A DNA stretch of 64,000 nt, from positions 248,001-312,000 of the forward strand of contig NZ_JAEIJD010000002.1 of NCBI RefSeq assembly GCF_016307205.1. The letters run 5' to 3'. The translations under genes were made by a program, and so were the position numbers. Of this stretch, positions 28,108-37,380 are shown one piece after another; the stretch's first letter is position 1; each line of letters opens with the position of its first letter. The notes beneath the pieces were generated by a model, which worked only from the letters and a program-made list of their open reading frames with translations, did no database searches and was not told the DNA's origin. This stretch comes from Pontibaca salina (GTDB lineage Bacteria > Pseudomonadota > Alphaproteobacteria > Rhodobacterales > Rhodobacteraceae).

Positions 28108-28641
28108 ATGGGCTTGGGCTTCTACTCCTCGATTTTCGAACTAATCAACATGCGGTCGTTTTCGAACCTGTGGTTCTGGATCGTGCTGGCAGTGCTATGG
28201 GCCGCGGCCAGTCATTGGGTGCTGGGCGTCCCCTATGACATGATCCTACGCGCACAGCGTCGCGGTGGACAGGCCGAAACCGATTTTGAGGACATGACCC
28301 GGATCAACGTTAACCGGCTGTGTCACGTCGTTGGGGTGGCCGGGGTGTGGTTGCTCGGGGGGGCGTGTTTCCTGCTCAGCGCGCTGGCGATGCTGGGCTT
28401 TGTCTATCGCATCGAGTTCGCGCAGGCGCTGTTCCTGCTGGGATTTCCGCTGTTTTTCGTCGCCCTGCTAAGCCTGACCGCGGCGCGGCGGATCGCTTCC
28501 GAAGCCCCGCAAGGCGAGGAACTGCGTCGCTATCTCCTGCGCCAGCGCGTGTATATCCAGATGATCGGCGCGGTCGCGATCTTTGTCACCGCCCTCTGGG
28601 GCATGTATCAGAACCTTTCCATTGGCGTGCTGGGTTACTGA
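28108..28641 (+). CDS. Small membrane protein (often labelled SufBCD component)
   Basis: A 177-residue protein with three or four hydrophobic helices (about residues 18-38, 71-95, 99-118 and 150-170 from the chosen start). I recall homologues in Rhodobacterales, starting with a FELI-MRSFSNLWFWI motif, being labelled component of SufBCD complex; I see nothing in the sequence that supports an iron-sulphur role. ATG 28108 keeps the conserved N-terminus; ATG 28150 would give 163 residues. Located between hemB and mfd. Confidence 0.7.
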   Translation: MGLGFYSSIFELINMRSFSNLWFWIVLAVLWAAASHWVLGVPYDMILRAQRRGGQAETDFEDMTRINVNRLCHVVGVAGVWLLGGACFLLSALAMLGFVYRIEFAQALFLLGFPLFFVALLSLTAARRIASEAPQGEELRRYLLRQRVYIQMIGAVAIFVTALWGMYQNLSIGVLGY

Positions 28642-28674
28642 CCCTGCCACGCCCAGATCGACGGGCCATTCACC

Positions 28675-31600
28675 ATGACCGCACAACATCATATTACCGT
28701 TGGGGGCGCACCTGAAGGGTTCGACGCCCGCCTGATCCTGAATGAGATCGAGCGCAGCGCGGCACCGGTCGTTCATGTGGCGCGCGACGACAAGCGCTTG
28801 GCAGCGATGCGCGCAGCGCTGGCCTTTTTTGCCCCCGATATGCCGGTTCTTTCCTTTCCCGGCTGGGATTGCTTGCCTTATGACCGCGTGTCGCCGAACG
28901 CCGAAATCTCGGCGGCACGGATGGCGACCCTGGCGGCGCTGGTGCATAAGATGCCGTCGCGCTTTGTGTTATTGACAACATTGAACGCCGCGACCCAGCG
29001 GGTACCCCCGCGCGACGTGTTGCGCCAGTCGGCCTTTTCCGCGCGCGTTGGCGAACGGGTAAACGAGGCCGCATTGCGCGATTTTCTTGCACGGATGGGC
29101 TTTGCACAAAGTCCCACCGTGATGGAACCCGGAGATTACGCGATCCGTGGCGGTATCATCGACATCTATCCGCCGGGTGAAAGCGGGCCGGTGCGGCTGG
29201 ATTTCTTTGGCGACGTTCTGGACGGTGCCCGCCGGTTCGACCCCGCGACCCAGCGCACCACCGACACGCTGGAGACGGTGGAACTGGCGCCGGTCTCCGA
29301 AGTGCTTTTGGACGAGGCGGCGATCACACGGTTCCGCCAGAATTACCGGATTGAGTTCGGCGCCGCCGGCAGTGACGACCCGCTTTATGAGGCGGTCAGC
29401 GCCGGGCGTAAACAGGCCGGAACGGAGCATTGGCTGGCATTTTTCCACGACCGGCTGGAAACCCTGTTCGACTACCTGCCCGGAGCCACGGTCACGCTCG
29501 ACAATCAAAGCACCGCCGCGCGGCTCGCGCGCTGGGACAGTATCGCTGATCAATACGAGACCCGCCGCCTCGCCATGCAAAATCGCCGCACGGGTGAAAG
29601 CGTCTACAAACCCGCGCCGCCGGAAATGCTGTATCTTGACGATGCCGCATGGCAGGCGGCGGTGGCGGAACGTCGCGTGCTGCAATTCCACCCGTTGCCG
29701 CAGGCCAGCGGGCCGGGCGTGATCGACGCGGGCGGACGTATCGGGCGCAGTTTCGCCCCCGAGCGCCAACAGGAAAACGTGAATCTGTTCGCCGCGCTGG
29801 CCGATCATATCCGGGCGAAGCTGGACAAAGGGCCGGTGCTGGTTGCGTCATATTCCGAGGGCGCGCGCGAACGCCTGACCGGGCTGATCGAGGACGAAGG
29901 GCTGGGCGAGACGATCACGGTGGCTGACGCCACCCGCATCGGCAAGCGCGGGTTGCATCTGGCAGTCTGGCCGCTGGAAGCCGGGTTCGAAACCCCCGAC
30001 ATGACGGTGATCTCGGAACAGGACGTGCTGGGCGATCGGTTGATTCGCGCGCCCCGCAAACGTCGCCGCGCCGAGAATTTCCTGACTGAGGCGCAAAGTC
30101 TCTCGGCCGGCGATCTGGTGGTGCATGTGGATCACGGCATCGGCCGTTATCTTGGATTGGAGGTCATCACTGCCGCAGGGGCGGCGCATGAATGTCTGAT
30201 TCTGGAATATGCCGAAGGCGCGCGACTTTATCTGCCGGTGGAGAATATCGAACTGCTTTCGCGCTTTGGCCATGAAGAGGGGCTGCTGGACAAACTTGGC
30301 GGCGGTGCCTGGCAAGCGAAAAAAGCAAAGCTGAAGGAACGCATCCGCGAGATGGCCGACCGGCTGATCAGGGTCGCGGCCGAACGCGCCCTGCGCCGCG
30401 CGCCGGTGCTGGAACCCGAACACCACGCATGGGAGGCATTTTCGGCCCGCTTCCCCTATCAGGAAACCGACGACCAGCTGAGCGCAATTTCGGATGTGAT
30501 CGAGGATCTTTCCAGCGGTCAGCCGATGGACCGGCTGATCTGTGGCGATGTGGGCTTTGGCAAGACCGAAGTGGCGATGCGCGCCGCGTTCGTTGCCGCC
30601 ATGTCGGGCATGCAGGTGGCGGTGATTGCCCCCACGACGCTGCTGGCGCGTCAGCATTACGCTGGGTTCGCCGAGCGGTTTCGCGGCTTTCCGCTACATG
30701 TGCGGCAATTGTCGCGTTTTGTGAGTACGAAAGAGGCGCAGAAAACCCGCGACGGGCTGGCAAGCGGCGAGGTCGATATTGTCATTGGGACCCATGCGCT
30801 GCTGGCCAAGGGCACGCGGTTCAAGAATCTGGGCCTGCTGGTCATCGATGAAGAGCAGCATTTCGGCGTGAAACACAAAGAGCGGCTGAAAGCGCTGCGC
30901 AGCGATGTCCACGTGCTGACCCTCACCGCGACACCGATCCCACGCACCTTGCAACTGTCGCTGTCGGGCGTTCGCGATCTGTCGATCATCGGCACACCGC
31001 CGGTGGACCGCCTGTCAATTCGCACCTATGTGAGCGAATTCGACGCCGTGACCGTGCGCGAGGCGCTGTTGCGCGAACATTACCGCGGCGGACAATCATT
31101 TTATGTCGTTCCCCGCGTCAGCGACCTGCCGGAGATCGAAGAGTTTTTACGCGAACAGGTGCCCGAGGTCTCGGTTGTGGTGGCCCATGGTCAATTGGCC
31201 GCCGGAGCGCTCGACGACCGGATGAACGCCTTCTATGACGGCAAATACGATGTGCTTCTGGCGACTACTATCGTCGAATCCGGGCTCGACATCCCCAGCG
31301 CCAACACCATGATCGTGCACCGCGCCGACATGTTCGGCCTGTCGCAATTATACCAGATTCGAGGCCGCGTCGGGCGCTCCAAGACCCGTGCCTACGCCTA
31401 TCTCACCACGAAACCGCGCGCGCCACTGACCCCGGCCGCGGAAAAGCGGCTGCGCGTGCTGGGCAGCCTCGACACCTTGGGCGCGGGCTTTACCTTGGCC
31501 AGCCAGGATCTCGACATTCGCGGGGCCGGCAACCTGCTGGGCGAGGAACAGTCGGGCCAGATGCACGATGTCGGCTATGAACTCTACCAGTCGATGCTGG

Positions 31601-32136
31601 AAGAGGCGATCAGCAAGATCAAAGCGGGCGAGATCGAGGGCCTGACCGAAGCCGACGAACAATGGGCGCCGCAGATCAACCTTGGTGTGCCGGTGCTGAT
31701 TCCCGAAGATTACGTGCCCGATTTGGACGTGCGTCTGGGCCTTTATCGCCGCCTCTCCAACCTCACCAAGAAGGTGGAACTCGAAGGGTTTGCTGCCGAA
31801 CTGATCGACCGTTTTGGCAAGCTACCGCGCGAGGTGAACACGCTGCTTCTGGTGGTGCGGATCAAGGCGATGTGCAAACGCGCTGGCATCGCCAAATTGG
31901 ATGGTGGCCCCAGGGGTGCGACAATCCAGTTCCACAACGATAAATTTGCCGCGCCAGAGGGGCTGGTGGAGTTCATTCAGGCCCAGGACGGGCTGGCAAA
32001 GGTGCGCGATAACAAGATCGTCGTGCGGCGTGACTGGCGCAGCGATGCCGACAAGATCAAAGGCGCCTTCGCCATTGCCCGCGATCTGGCGGCGAAAGTC
32101 GTGGCAAAAAACAAGGCGCGCAATAAGAGCAACTGA
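28675..32136 (+). CDS. mfd: Transcription-repair coupling factor Mfd
   Basis: An 1153-residue DNA translocase that removes RNA polymerase stalled at DNA damage and recruits UvrA. Domains in order: a UvrB-like N-terminal region, an RNA-polymerase-interacting domain (VVHVDHGIGRYLGLE), superfamily-2 helicase motor with Walker A GDVGFGKTEVAMRA and Walker B DEEQHFGVKHKE, motif VI QIRGRVGRS, and the TRCF C-terminal domain. Length is normal. The ribosome-binding site is weak. Confidence 0.97.
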   Translation: MTAQHHITVGGAPEGFDARLILNEIERSAAPVVHVARDDKRLAAMRAALAFFAPDMPVLSFPGWDCLPYDRVSPNAEISAARMATLAALVHKMPSRFVLLTTLNAATQRVPPRDVLRQSAFSARVGERVNEAALRDFLARMGFAQSPTVMEPGDYAIRGGIIDIYPPGESGPVRLDFFGDVLDGARRFDPATQRTTDTLETVELAPVSEVLLDEAAITRFRQNYRIEFGAAGSDDPLYEAVSAGRKQAGTEHWLAFFHDRLETLFDYLPGATVTLDNQSTAARLARWDSIADQYETRRLAMQNRRTGESVYKPAPPEMLYLDDAAWQAAVAERRVLQFHPLPQASGPGVIDAGGRIGRSFAPERQQENVNLFAALADHIRAKLDKGPVLVASYSEGARERLTGLIEDEGLGETITVADATRIGKRGLHLAVWPLEAGFETPDMTVISEQDVLGDRLIRAPRKRRRAENFLTEAQSLSAGDLVVHVDHGIGRYLGLEVITAAGAAHECLILEYAEGARLYLPVENIELLSRFGHEEGLLDKLGGGAWQAKKAKLKERIREMADRLIRVAAERALRRAPVLEPEHHAWEAFSARFPYQETDDQLSAISDVIEDLSSGQPMDRLICGDVGFGKTEVAMRAAFVAAMSGMQVAVIAPTTLLARQHYAGFAERFRGFPLHVRQLSRFVSTKEAQKTRDGLASGEVDIVIGTHALLAKGTRFKNLGLLVIDEEQHFGVKHKERLKALRSDVHVLTLTATPIPRTLQLSLSGVRDLSIIGTPPVDRLSIRTYVSEFDAVTVREALLREHYRGGQSFYVVPRVSDLPEIEEFLREQVPEVSVVVAHGQLAAGALDDRMNAFYDGKYDVLLATTIVESGLDIPSANTMIVHRADMFGLSQLYQIRGRVGRSKTRAYAYLTTKPRAPLTPAAEKRLRVLGSLDTLGAGFTLASQDLDIRGAGNLLGEEQSGQMHDVGYELYQSMLEEAISKIKAGEIEGLTEADEQWAPQINLGVPVLIPEDYVPDLDVRLGLYRRLSNLTKKVELEGFAAELIDRFGKLPREVNTLLLVVRIKAMCKRAGIAKLDGGPRGATIQFHNDKFAAPEGLVEFIQAQDGLAKVRDNKIVVRRDWRSDADKIKGAFAIARDLAAKVVAKNKARNKSN

Positions 32137-32167
32137 GTGGGATTTGGGTATTTATAACCAGAAAGAG

Positions 32168-32184
32168 GCCGGGTCGCGCCCGGC
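32168..32184. terminator. Hairpin between convergent mfd and recJ
   Basis: GCCGGG and CCCGGC form a perfect six-base-pair stem with a five-base loop in the 68-base gap between the two stops. T-runs on both sides are short, so termination would be weak in either direction. Confidence 0.5.
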
Positions 32185-32204
32185 TTCGATCTGGTTGGCA
32201 GATA

Positions 32205-33959
32205 TCATGGGGGTCCACCCGCGCTGGCGGCGTCATCAAGACGCAATTGTACCCTTTGTCGTCCCTGCCACGAGTTGATTTCCAGCCGGCCTGCGAAATG
32301 AAACCGCGCGCCACCATGGTTGCTGAGGGCCGGGCCGATCGGGCCGTCAAACGCGCCAAAGGCGATTGCATCGATCGAAGCACCCATGCCATCGCTGAGG
32401 GATAGTTTAAGGTGATTTTCTCCGACGCGTCGGGCATGGCGGATTGTCATATCCGGAAGCGCAAACCGCGGCGCCGAGGCCGCGGCGCCAAAGGGTCCGG
32501 CCTGTTCGATCTGTTGGATCAGGCCCACCTGTGCCGCCCCCGGCATCAATGCGCCATCCAAGCGCAGATCTCTTGGCCCCGCTGCGCCGGCACCCTGCCG
32601 CGCCAGCAACTCGCCCAGTCGGGCCATTGCCGGTTCCAGGTTCTCACGTGTGACTGTCAGACCCGCCGCCATCTTGTGACCGCCGCCTTTCACCAACAGC
32701 CCTTCGCCGCTCAGCCGCTGGATTGCCGCGCCAAGGTCGATACCCGCGACCGAGCGCCCCGATCCCTTGCCGATCCCGTCGTCAAATCCGATCACAATCG
32801 CCGGGCGGTTTGCCGCCTCTTTCAGTCGCGCAGCCACGATCCCGACGACGCCAGGATGCCAAGCTTCGCCAGCCGCCCAGACCAGTGGCCCGTCAAGCCC
32901 GCGGGATTCAGCCTGTTCCTGCGCTGCGGCCCGTACTGCGTTTTCAATTTCGCGCCGATCGCTGTTGAGCGTATCCAGCCGTTCAGCCAAAGCTGCGGCT
33001 TCGCTTGGCGATTGCGTGGTCAGAAGGCGTGCACCCAGATCGGCCTGTCCGATCCGGCCACCGGCATTGACCCGTGGCCCCAGCAGAAAGCCAAGATGAT
33101 AGGTGCTGGGCGCTGAGTCCATGCGGGCCACATCTGACAGGGCGACCAGACCGCTGCGCTCACGACGCCCCATGACGACCAGCCCCTGGCGCACCAGCGC
33201 GCGATTGGCTCCAATCAGCGGCGCGACATCCGCCACCGTGGCCAGTGCCACCAGATCCAGCAGACCCATCAGGTCGGGTTCCGGGGGATTTCCAGCCTCG
33301 CGCATCTGGCGGTGCAACTCGACCAGCATTAGAAAGACCACCCCAGCGGCGCAGAAATAGCCCAGTTCGCCACTTTCGTCCTGACGATTGGGGTTCACAA
33401 TCGCCAAGGCCGGCGGCAACGTTTCGCCGCCCATATGGTGATCCAGCACAATCACGTCCGCGCTCTCGGCGGCGGCAATTGCCGCATGGGACAGCGTACC
33501 GCAATCAACACAGATAATCAGATCGTGGTGCGCAGCCAGATCGCGCATCGCTGGCACATTGGGGCCATAGCCCTCGTCAATGCGGTCGGGCACATAAAGC
33601 GTTGCTTCGCGGCCCATCTCGCGTAACCACACGATCAAGAGCGCCGCAGAAGCAGCCCCGTCGACGTCGTAATCTGCGAAGATCGCAATTTTTTCGCGCC
33701 GCTCGACCGCGACCCGGAACCGCGCAGCTGCCTTTTCCATGTCTTTCAGCAAGCGCGGATCAGGCAATAAATCGCGCAGGGTAGGGGCCAAAAACCCATT
33801 CACTTCTGTTGGCAGAACACCGCGCCGGGCAAGCACCTGGCACAGCGCGCGCGGCAGACCGGACCCTTGCACAAGCGCGTCGGCAGCCCGCTCGACCTCG
33901 ATCGAAGGACCAATCCACCGTCGGCCGCTTAAAGACTCCGAAACCCCAAGAAACGCCAA
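32205..33959 (-). CDS. recJ: Single-stranded-DNA exonuclease RecJ
   Basis: A 584-residue 5'-3' single-strand exonuclease of recombination and mismatch repair. DHH-family motifs are clear: DYDVDGAASAALL, CVDCGT, VLDHHMG and the C-terminal DHHA1 GGGHKMAAGL. No ATG or GTG fits; the start is TTG 33959, strongly supported by GGAGGTGA six bases upstream. It is the last gene of the hom-glpX-recJ run on this strand. Confidence 0.95.
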   Translation of the reverse strand: MAFLGVSESLSGRRWIGPSIEVERAADALVQGSGLPRALCQVLARRGVLPTEVNGFLAPTLRDLLPDPRLLKDMEKAAARFRVAVERREKIAIFADYDVDGAASAALLIVWLREMGREATLYVPDRIDEGYGPNVPAMRDLAAHHDLIICVDCGTLSHAAIAAAESADVIVLDHHMGGETLPPALAIVNPNRQDESGELGYFCAAGVVFLMLVELHRQMREAGNPPEPDLMGLLDLVALATVADVAPLIGANRALVRQGLVVMGRRERSGLVALSDVARMDSAPSTYHLGFLLGPRVNAGGRIGQADLGARLLTTQSPSEAAALAERLDTLNSDRREIENAVRAAAQEQAESRGLDGPLVWAAGEAWHPGVVGIVAARLKEAANRPAIVIGFDDGIGKGSGRSVAGIDLGAAIQRLSGEGLLVKGGGHKMAAGLTVTRENLEPAMARLGELLARQGAGAAGPRDLRLDGALMPGAAQVGLIQQIEQAGPFGAAASAPRFALPDMTIRHARRVGENHLKLSLSDGMGASIDAIAFGAFDGPIGPALSNHGGARFHFAGRLEINSWQGRQRVQLRLDDAASAGGPP

Positions 33960-33962
33960 CTA

Positions 33963-33970
33963 TCACCTCC
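33963..33970 (-). promoter_or_regulatory. Near-perfect Shine-Dalgarno deciding the recJ TTG start
   Basis: On the minus strand the sequence reads GGAGGTGA, complementary to the 16S rRNA 3' end, at a suitable distance from TTG 33959. It compensates for the rare start codon. Confidence 0.8.
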
Positions 33971-34078
33971 GCTTAAGCCGCAGCATGCGCTCAAGGCTTC
34001 TTCTTGCTTCAAAAATCCCCGCCGGAGGCTTTGCGCGGCAGCGCAAAATCAATGGTCCTAGTCAAGCACGATCTGGGC

Positions 34079-35044
34079 TTAAGCCACCGGTGTGCGATAC
34101 TGCATGCGCCGGACCGATCCGGTCTTGGAGCGCATCAGCAAGGTCTCACTGGTCATCCAGCGCGGCTCGCGTTTGATGCCGGGCAGCAGAGTGCCGCCGG
34201 TTACACCTGTGGCGGCAAAGATCACATCCTGCGTCACCATCTCGTCGCGGGTATAAATCCGGTCGAGATCCGTGACCCCGGCCTTTGCGGCCCGAGCCTT
34301 TTCATCCTCATTGCGAAACAAGAGCCGGCCCTGAATCTGGCCGCCCATACATTTCAGCGCCGCCGCGGCCAGCACCCCTTCGGGGGCACCGCCTTGACCC
34401 ATATACATATCGATTCCGGTCATCGCGCTTTCGGCGCAATGCATTACACCCGCCACGTCGCCATCCGAAATCAGCCGGATCGCCGCGCCGGTCGCGCGGA
34501 CCTCGGCGATCATTGCTTCGTGGCGGGGACGCTCCAGAATGCAGACGGTGATGTCCGACGGGGCGCAGCCGCGCGCGGTTGCCAATGTCGTAACGCGCTC
34601 GGCTGGTGCCATGTCGAGCGTTACCAGACCTTCTGCATAGCCGGGGCCAATCGCCAGTTTGTCCATATAGACATCGGGCGCGTGCAGCATCGAACCGCGC
34701 GGGCCCATCGCGATCACGGTCAGGGCGTTGGGCATGTCCTTGGCGGTCAGCGTCGTGCCTTCGAGCGGGTCCAGCGCGATATCGACGCCGGGACCGTTGC
34801 CGGTGCCGACCTCTTCGCCGATGAACAGCATCGGCGCCTCGTCGCGTTCGCCTTCACCAATCACCACCACACCGGCGATGTCGAGCAGGTTCAACTGTTC
34901 GCGCATGGCATTGACTGCGGCCTGATCGGCCGCTTTCTCGTCGCCGCGCCCGATCAGCGACGCCGATGCCAGCGCGGCCTGTTCGGCCACGCGGGCAAGG
35001 CCTAGCGACAGCATGCGGTCATGAAATTCGGTCGGTGCGCTCAT
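34079..35044 (-). CDS. glpX: Class II fructose-1,6-bisphosphatase
   Basis: A 321-residue metal-dependent phosphatase that makes fructose 6-phosphate in gluconeogenesis. Family motifs are VVIGEGERDEAPMLFIGE, the metal-binding DPLEGTT and the GQGGAPEGVLAAAAL stretch. Placed between hom and recJ, an arrangement I recall from Rhodobacterales. Gluconeogenesis from acetate would need this enzyme, so it may serve the same growth mode as the acs module. Confidence 0.95.
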   Translation of the reverse strand: MSAPTEFHDRMLSLGLARVAEQAALASASLIGRGDEKAADQAAVNAMREQLNLLDIAGVVVIGEGERDEAPMLFIGEEVGTGNGPGVDIALDPLEGTTLTAKDMPNALTVIAMGPRGSMLHAPDVYMDKLAIGPGYAEGLVTLDMAPAERVTTLATARGCAPSDITVCILERPRHEAMIAEVRATGAAIRLISDGDVAGVMHCAESAMTGIDMYMGQGGAPEGVLAAAALKCMGGQIQGRLLFRNEDEKARAAKAGVTDLDRIYTRDEMVTQDVIFAATGVTGGTLLPGIKREPRWMTSETLLMRSKTGSVRRMQYRTPVA

Positions 35045-35141
35045 TGGGCGATCCTTGTCGTCTAACTTGTGAATACCGGAGTGATCACCGGTTTAGCGGG
35101 CAGGAATGGCTGACACAAGACAGCGTCGCTGCGTTAATGGC

Positions 35142-36428
35142 TCATACACTTTCGATGCGCAGCGCGACCGGAGCAGAATGCATGACGTCGGTCTGCGCCA
35201 TTGCCGCCAGCGCCGCGCTTAAAGCCGAGCTTGTGGTCTTGTGGGTGACGATCAAGACCGGCGCCGCTTCGGTCGAATGACCATATTGCCGCATCCGGTC
35301 GATGGAAATACCATGTTCGCCGAGGATGGCGGCAATCTTGGCCAGCGTACCCGGTTTATCAATCAACCCCATGCGCAGGTAATAAGGCGCAGGCACACCA
35401 GCAACCGCGGCCGGCGCATCCGCAAGAGTATTCGCAGGCTGACCGAAGGTCGTGATCCGCACGCCGCGCGCCAGATCGCAGACATCAGCCATCACCGCAC
35501 TAGCAGTGGGACCCATGCCCGCACCGGGGCCGCGCAGCACGATCTGTTCGACCGCGTCGCCCTCGATCACCACCATATTGGTGCCGCCCTCAAGCTGACC
35601 CAGTGGCGAACTCGCAGGAACAAGGCAGGGCTGGGTGCGCTGTTCCAGACCGCGGCCGGTGCGGCGAGCAACCCCCAGCAGCTTGATCCGATAACCCATG
35701 TCTGCGGCAGCGCGGATGTCTTCGATGGCAATCCGTTCAATGCCCTCGATCTCGATTCCGTCAAAGTCGGGGCGGGTGCCAAAGGCGATCGACGATAGCA
35801 GCGCCAGTTTGTGCGCGGCGTCGATGCCGCCGACATCCAGCGTTGGATCGGCTTCGAGAAAGCCCAGATCACGCGCCTCCTGAAACACGGTCTCATAGGG
35901 CAGGCCGGCATTTTCCATGCGGGTCAGGATGTAGTTGCAGGTGCCGTTCATCACACCCATGACGCGGGTGATCTCGTTCGCGGCCAAACCTTCGGTCAGC
36001 GCTTTGATCACCGGGATGCCGCCCGCGACCGCCGCCTCGTAACGGATCACGCGACCCTGTGCCTCGGCGCGTTCGGCCAATGCCTGGCCGTGCATTGCCA
36101 GCATGGCCTTGTTCGCGGTCACGACATCCTTGCCGGCGTCCAATGCCGCTTCGGTCGCCGCCTTGGCCGGACCGTCCGGGCCGCCCATCAACTCCACGAA
36201 CACATCGACATCGTCGCGCCGTGCCAGCGTGACCGGGTCGTCTTCCCAGTCATAGGTCGCGATGTTTACGCCCCGGTCCTTGCCGGCATCGCGGGCCGAA
36301 ACCGCCGTGATCTGGATGTCACGCCCGGTGCGCGCACGCAGCAGCGCCGCCTGTTTGCGCACGATCTGCACGACGCCGACCCCGACCGTGCCAAGTCCCG
36401 CTATTCCGATGCGCAATGGTTTCGTCAT
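35142..36428 (-). CDS. hom: Homoserine dehydrogenase
   Basis: Reduces aspartate semialdehyde to homoserine for threonine and methionine synthesis. The 428-residue protein has the NAD(P)-binding motif GIAGLGTVGVGVV, the catalytic region (GGIPVIKALTEGLAANEI, ADPTLDVGGIDAAHKLALL) and a C-terminal ACT domain (about 345-425) for feedback control. I chose ATG 36428 with AAGGGA eight bases upstream; the longer frame to 36497 would overlap the lipoprotein gene. Confidence 0.96.
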   Translation of the reverse strand: MTKPLRIGIAGLGTVGVGVVQIVRKQAALLRARTGRDIQITAVSARDAGKDRGVNIATYDWEDDPVTLARRDDVDVFVELMGGPDGPAKAATEAALDAGKDVVTANKAMLAMHGQALAERAEAQGRVIRYEAAVAGGIPVIKALTEGLAANEITRVMGVMNGTCNYILTRMENAGLPYETVFQEARDLGFLEADPTLDVGGIDAAHKLALLSSIAFGTRPDFDGIEIEGIERIAIEDIRAAADMGYRIKLLGVARRTGRGLEQRTQPCLVPASSPLGQLEGGTNMVVIEGDAVEQIVLRGPGAGMGPTASAVMADVCDLARGVRITTFGQPANTLADAPAAVAGVPAPYYLRMGLIDKPGTLAKIAAILGEHGISIDRMRQYGHSTEAAPVLIVTHKTTSSALSAALAAMAQTDVMHSAPVALRIESV

Positions 36429-36493
36429 GGCAAAGTCCCTTGTCCCGAATGTTTTGCAGCGCTTTAGCGGGTTCGTCGTTGCGGTGCAACGCG

Positions 36494-36817
36494 TCACATC
36501 GCGGGCAAGGGGGCGACCCCGGTGCGCATGCGTGTCTGCGTGCCCCTATCGATGACCGTGCCGCTGCGCAACCGCTGCGCCCGTTGCTGCAGCCGGTCAC
36601 GCCGCGCGATCAGTTCGGATTCCGATTTATCGGCTTCGTTGCCGCGTGCTTCGGTAGGGGTCAGCAGGGGATCCAGCGGCACAAGATCGGGATAGGGTGC
36701 CGCGCGCGCGGCGGCGTCAATCGTGGATGCCAGTTCAGGCTGGTCCGCGCATCCTGCAAGCAGCATCATCAAGGCCACAGCGGGCGGAACAGCGCGGAAA
36801 GGATGGGGCAGGGGCAT
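36494..36817 (-). CDS. Small hypothetical lipoprotein
   Basis: A 107-residue protein with a signal segment ending in LLAGC, typical of lipoproteins. The mature part is hydrophilic and contains a helical, coiled-coil-like stretch (about 62-85, rich in Glu, Arg and Gln). It lies just upstream of hom on the same strand with a gap of 65 bases. I do not recognise a family. Confidence 0.65.
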   Translation of the reverse strand: MPLPHPFRAVPPAVALMMLLAGCADQPELASTIDAAARAAPYPDLVPLDPLLTPTEARGNEADKSESELIARRDRLQQRAQRLRSGTVIDRGTQTRMRTGVAPLPAM

Positions 36818-36908
36818 GGTGGCACCGGGTTGATTTCAGGTCCAGTGATGCCGTCTGCGATCGGCGGGCGCAAGCGCGGGTTTTTTGGAGCGCCGGTCCG
36901 AGATCAAC

Positions 36909-37253
36909 TCAGATCCTTTCGACCGTGATGTCGTCGCTGGCGTAAAATGCCAGATGATCCTTGATCGCGGCGACATTTTCTCGCGGGGCTTCATAGCTCC
37001 AGACAGCATCTTCCAAGGTCGCCGATTTGTTCACGATCGAATAATAATACGCGTCGCCCTTGGATGGGGAATGGGTGATGGTCGCACTGCGGTCGAGGAG
37101 TTGCATAGCAATGTCATCGCGCGGAAAGTAAAGCACCGGCGGCAAGTGACCCTCGCTGAGTTCCAGCACATTGCTGCTTTCGCCCAGCACCGCGCCACCC
37201 ACACGTATGCACCAGGTTCCATCTGCCTTGCGAATTTTTATCGGATCGGCCAT
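36909..37253 (-). CDS. DUF427 domain protein
   Basis: A 114-residue cytoplasmic protein covering one DUF427 domain (WCIRVGGAVLGESSNVLEL, PVLYFPRDDI, FYASDDITVER). The start ATG 37253 follows GGGAGAAG at a good distance; the longer frame to 37277 is less likely. DUF427 proteins are widespread and have no established function. Confidence 0.88.
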   Translation of the reverse strand: MADPIKIRKADGTWCIRVGGAVLGESSNVLELSEGHLPPVLYFPRDDIAMQLLDRSATITHSPSKGDAYYYSIVNKSATLEDAVWSYEAPRENVAAIKDHLAFYASDDITVERI

Positions 37254-37380
37254 CGCGCTCTTCTCCCGTTCTTGCATGATAATACTTCCCGGAACAGTGC
37301 GCGATGCAAAGCCGCCGGGGACGACCGGACGTTTTTAGAACAGGACGCGGCGCGCGCGCAAGGTTTAGCGCGCTATTTGT

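Noticed and set aside
34004-35005. 333-codon plus-strand frame opposite glpX
   Set aside because: Antisense shadow of a well-supported fructose-bisphosphatase gene, without recognisable domains.
36840-36890. Terminator-like GC stretch with T-run between DUF427 and the small lipoprotein
   Set aside because: The T-run (TTTTTT) lies on the plus strand where no gene ends, and the stem is only a four-base GCGC pairing.
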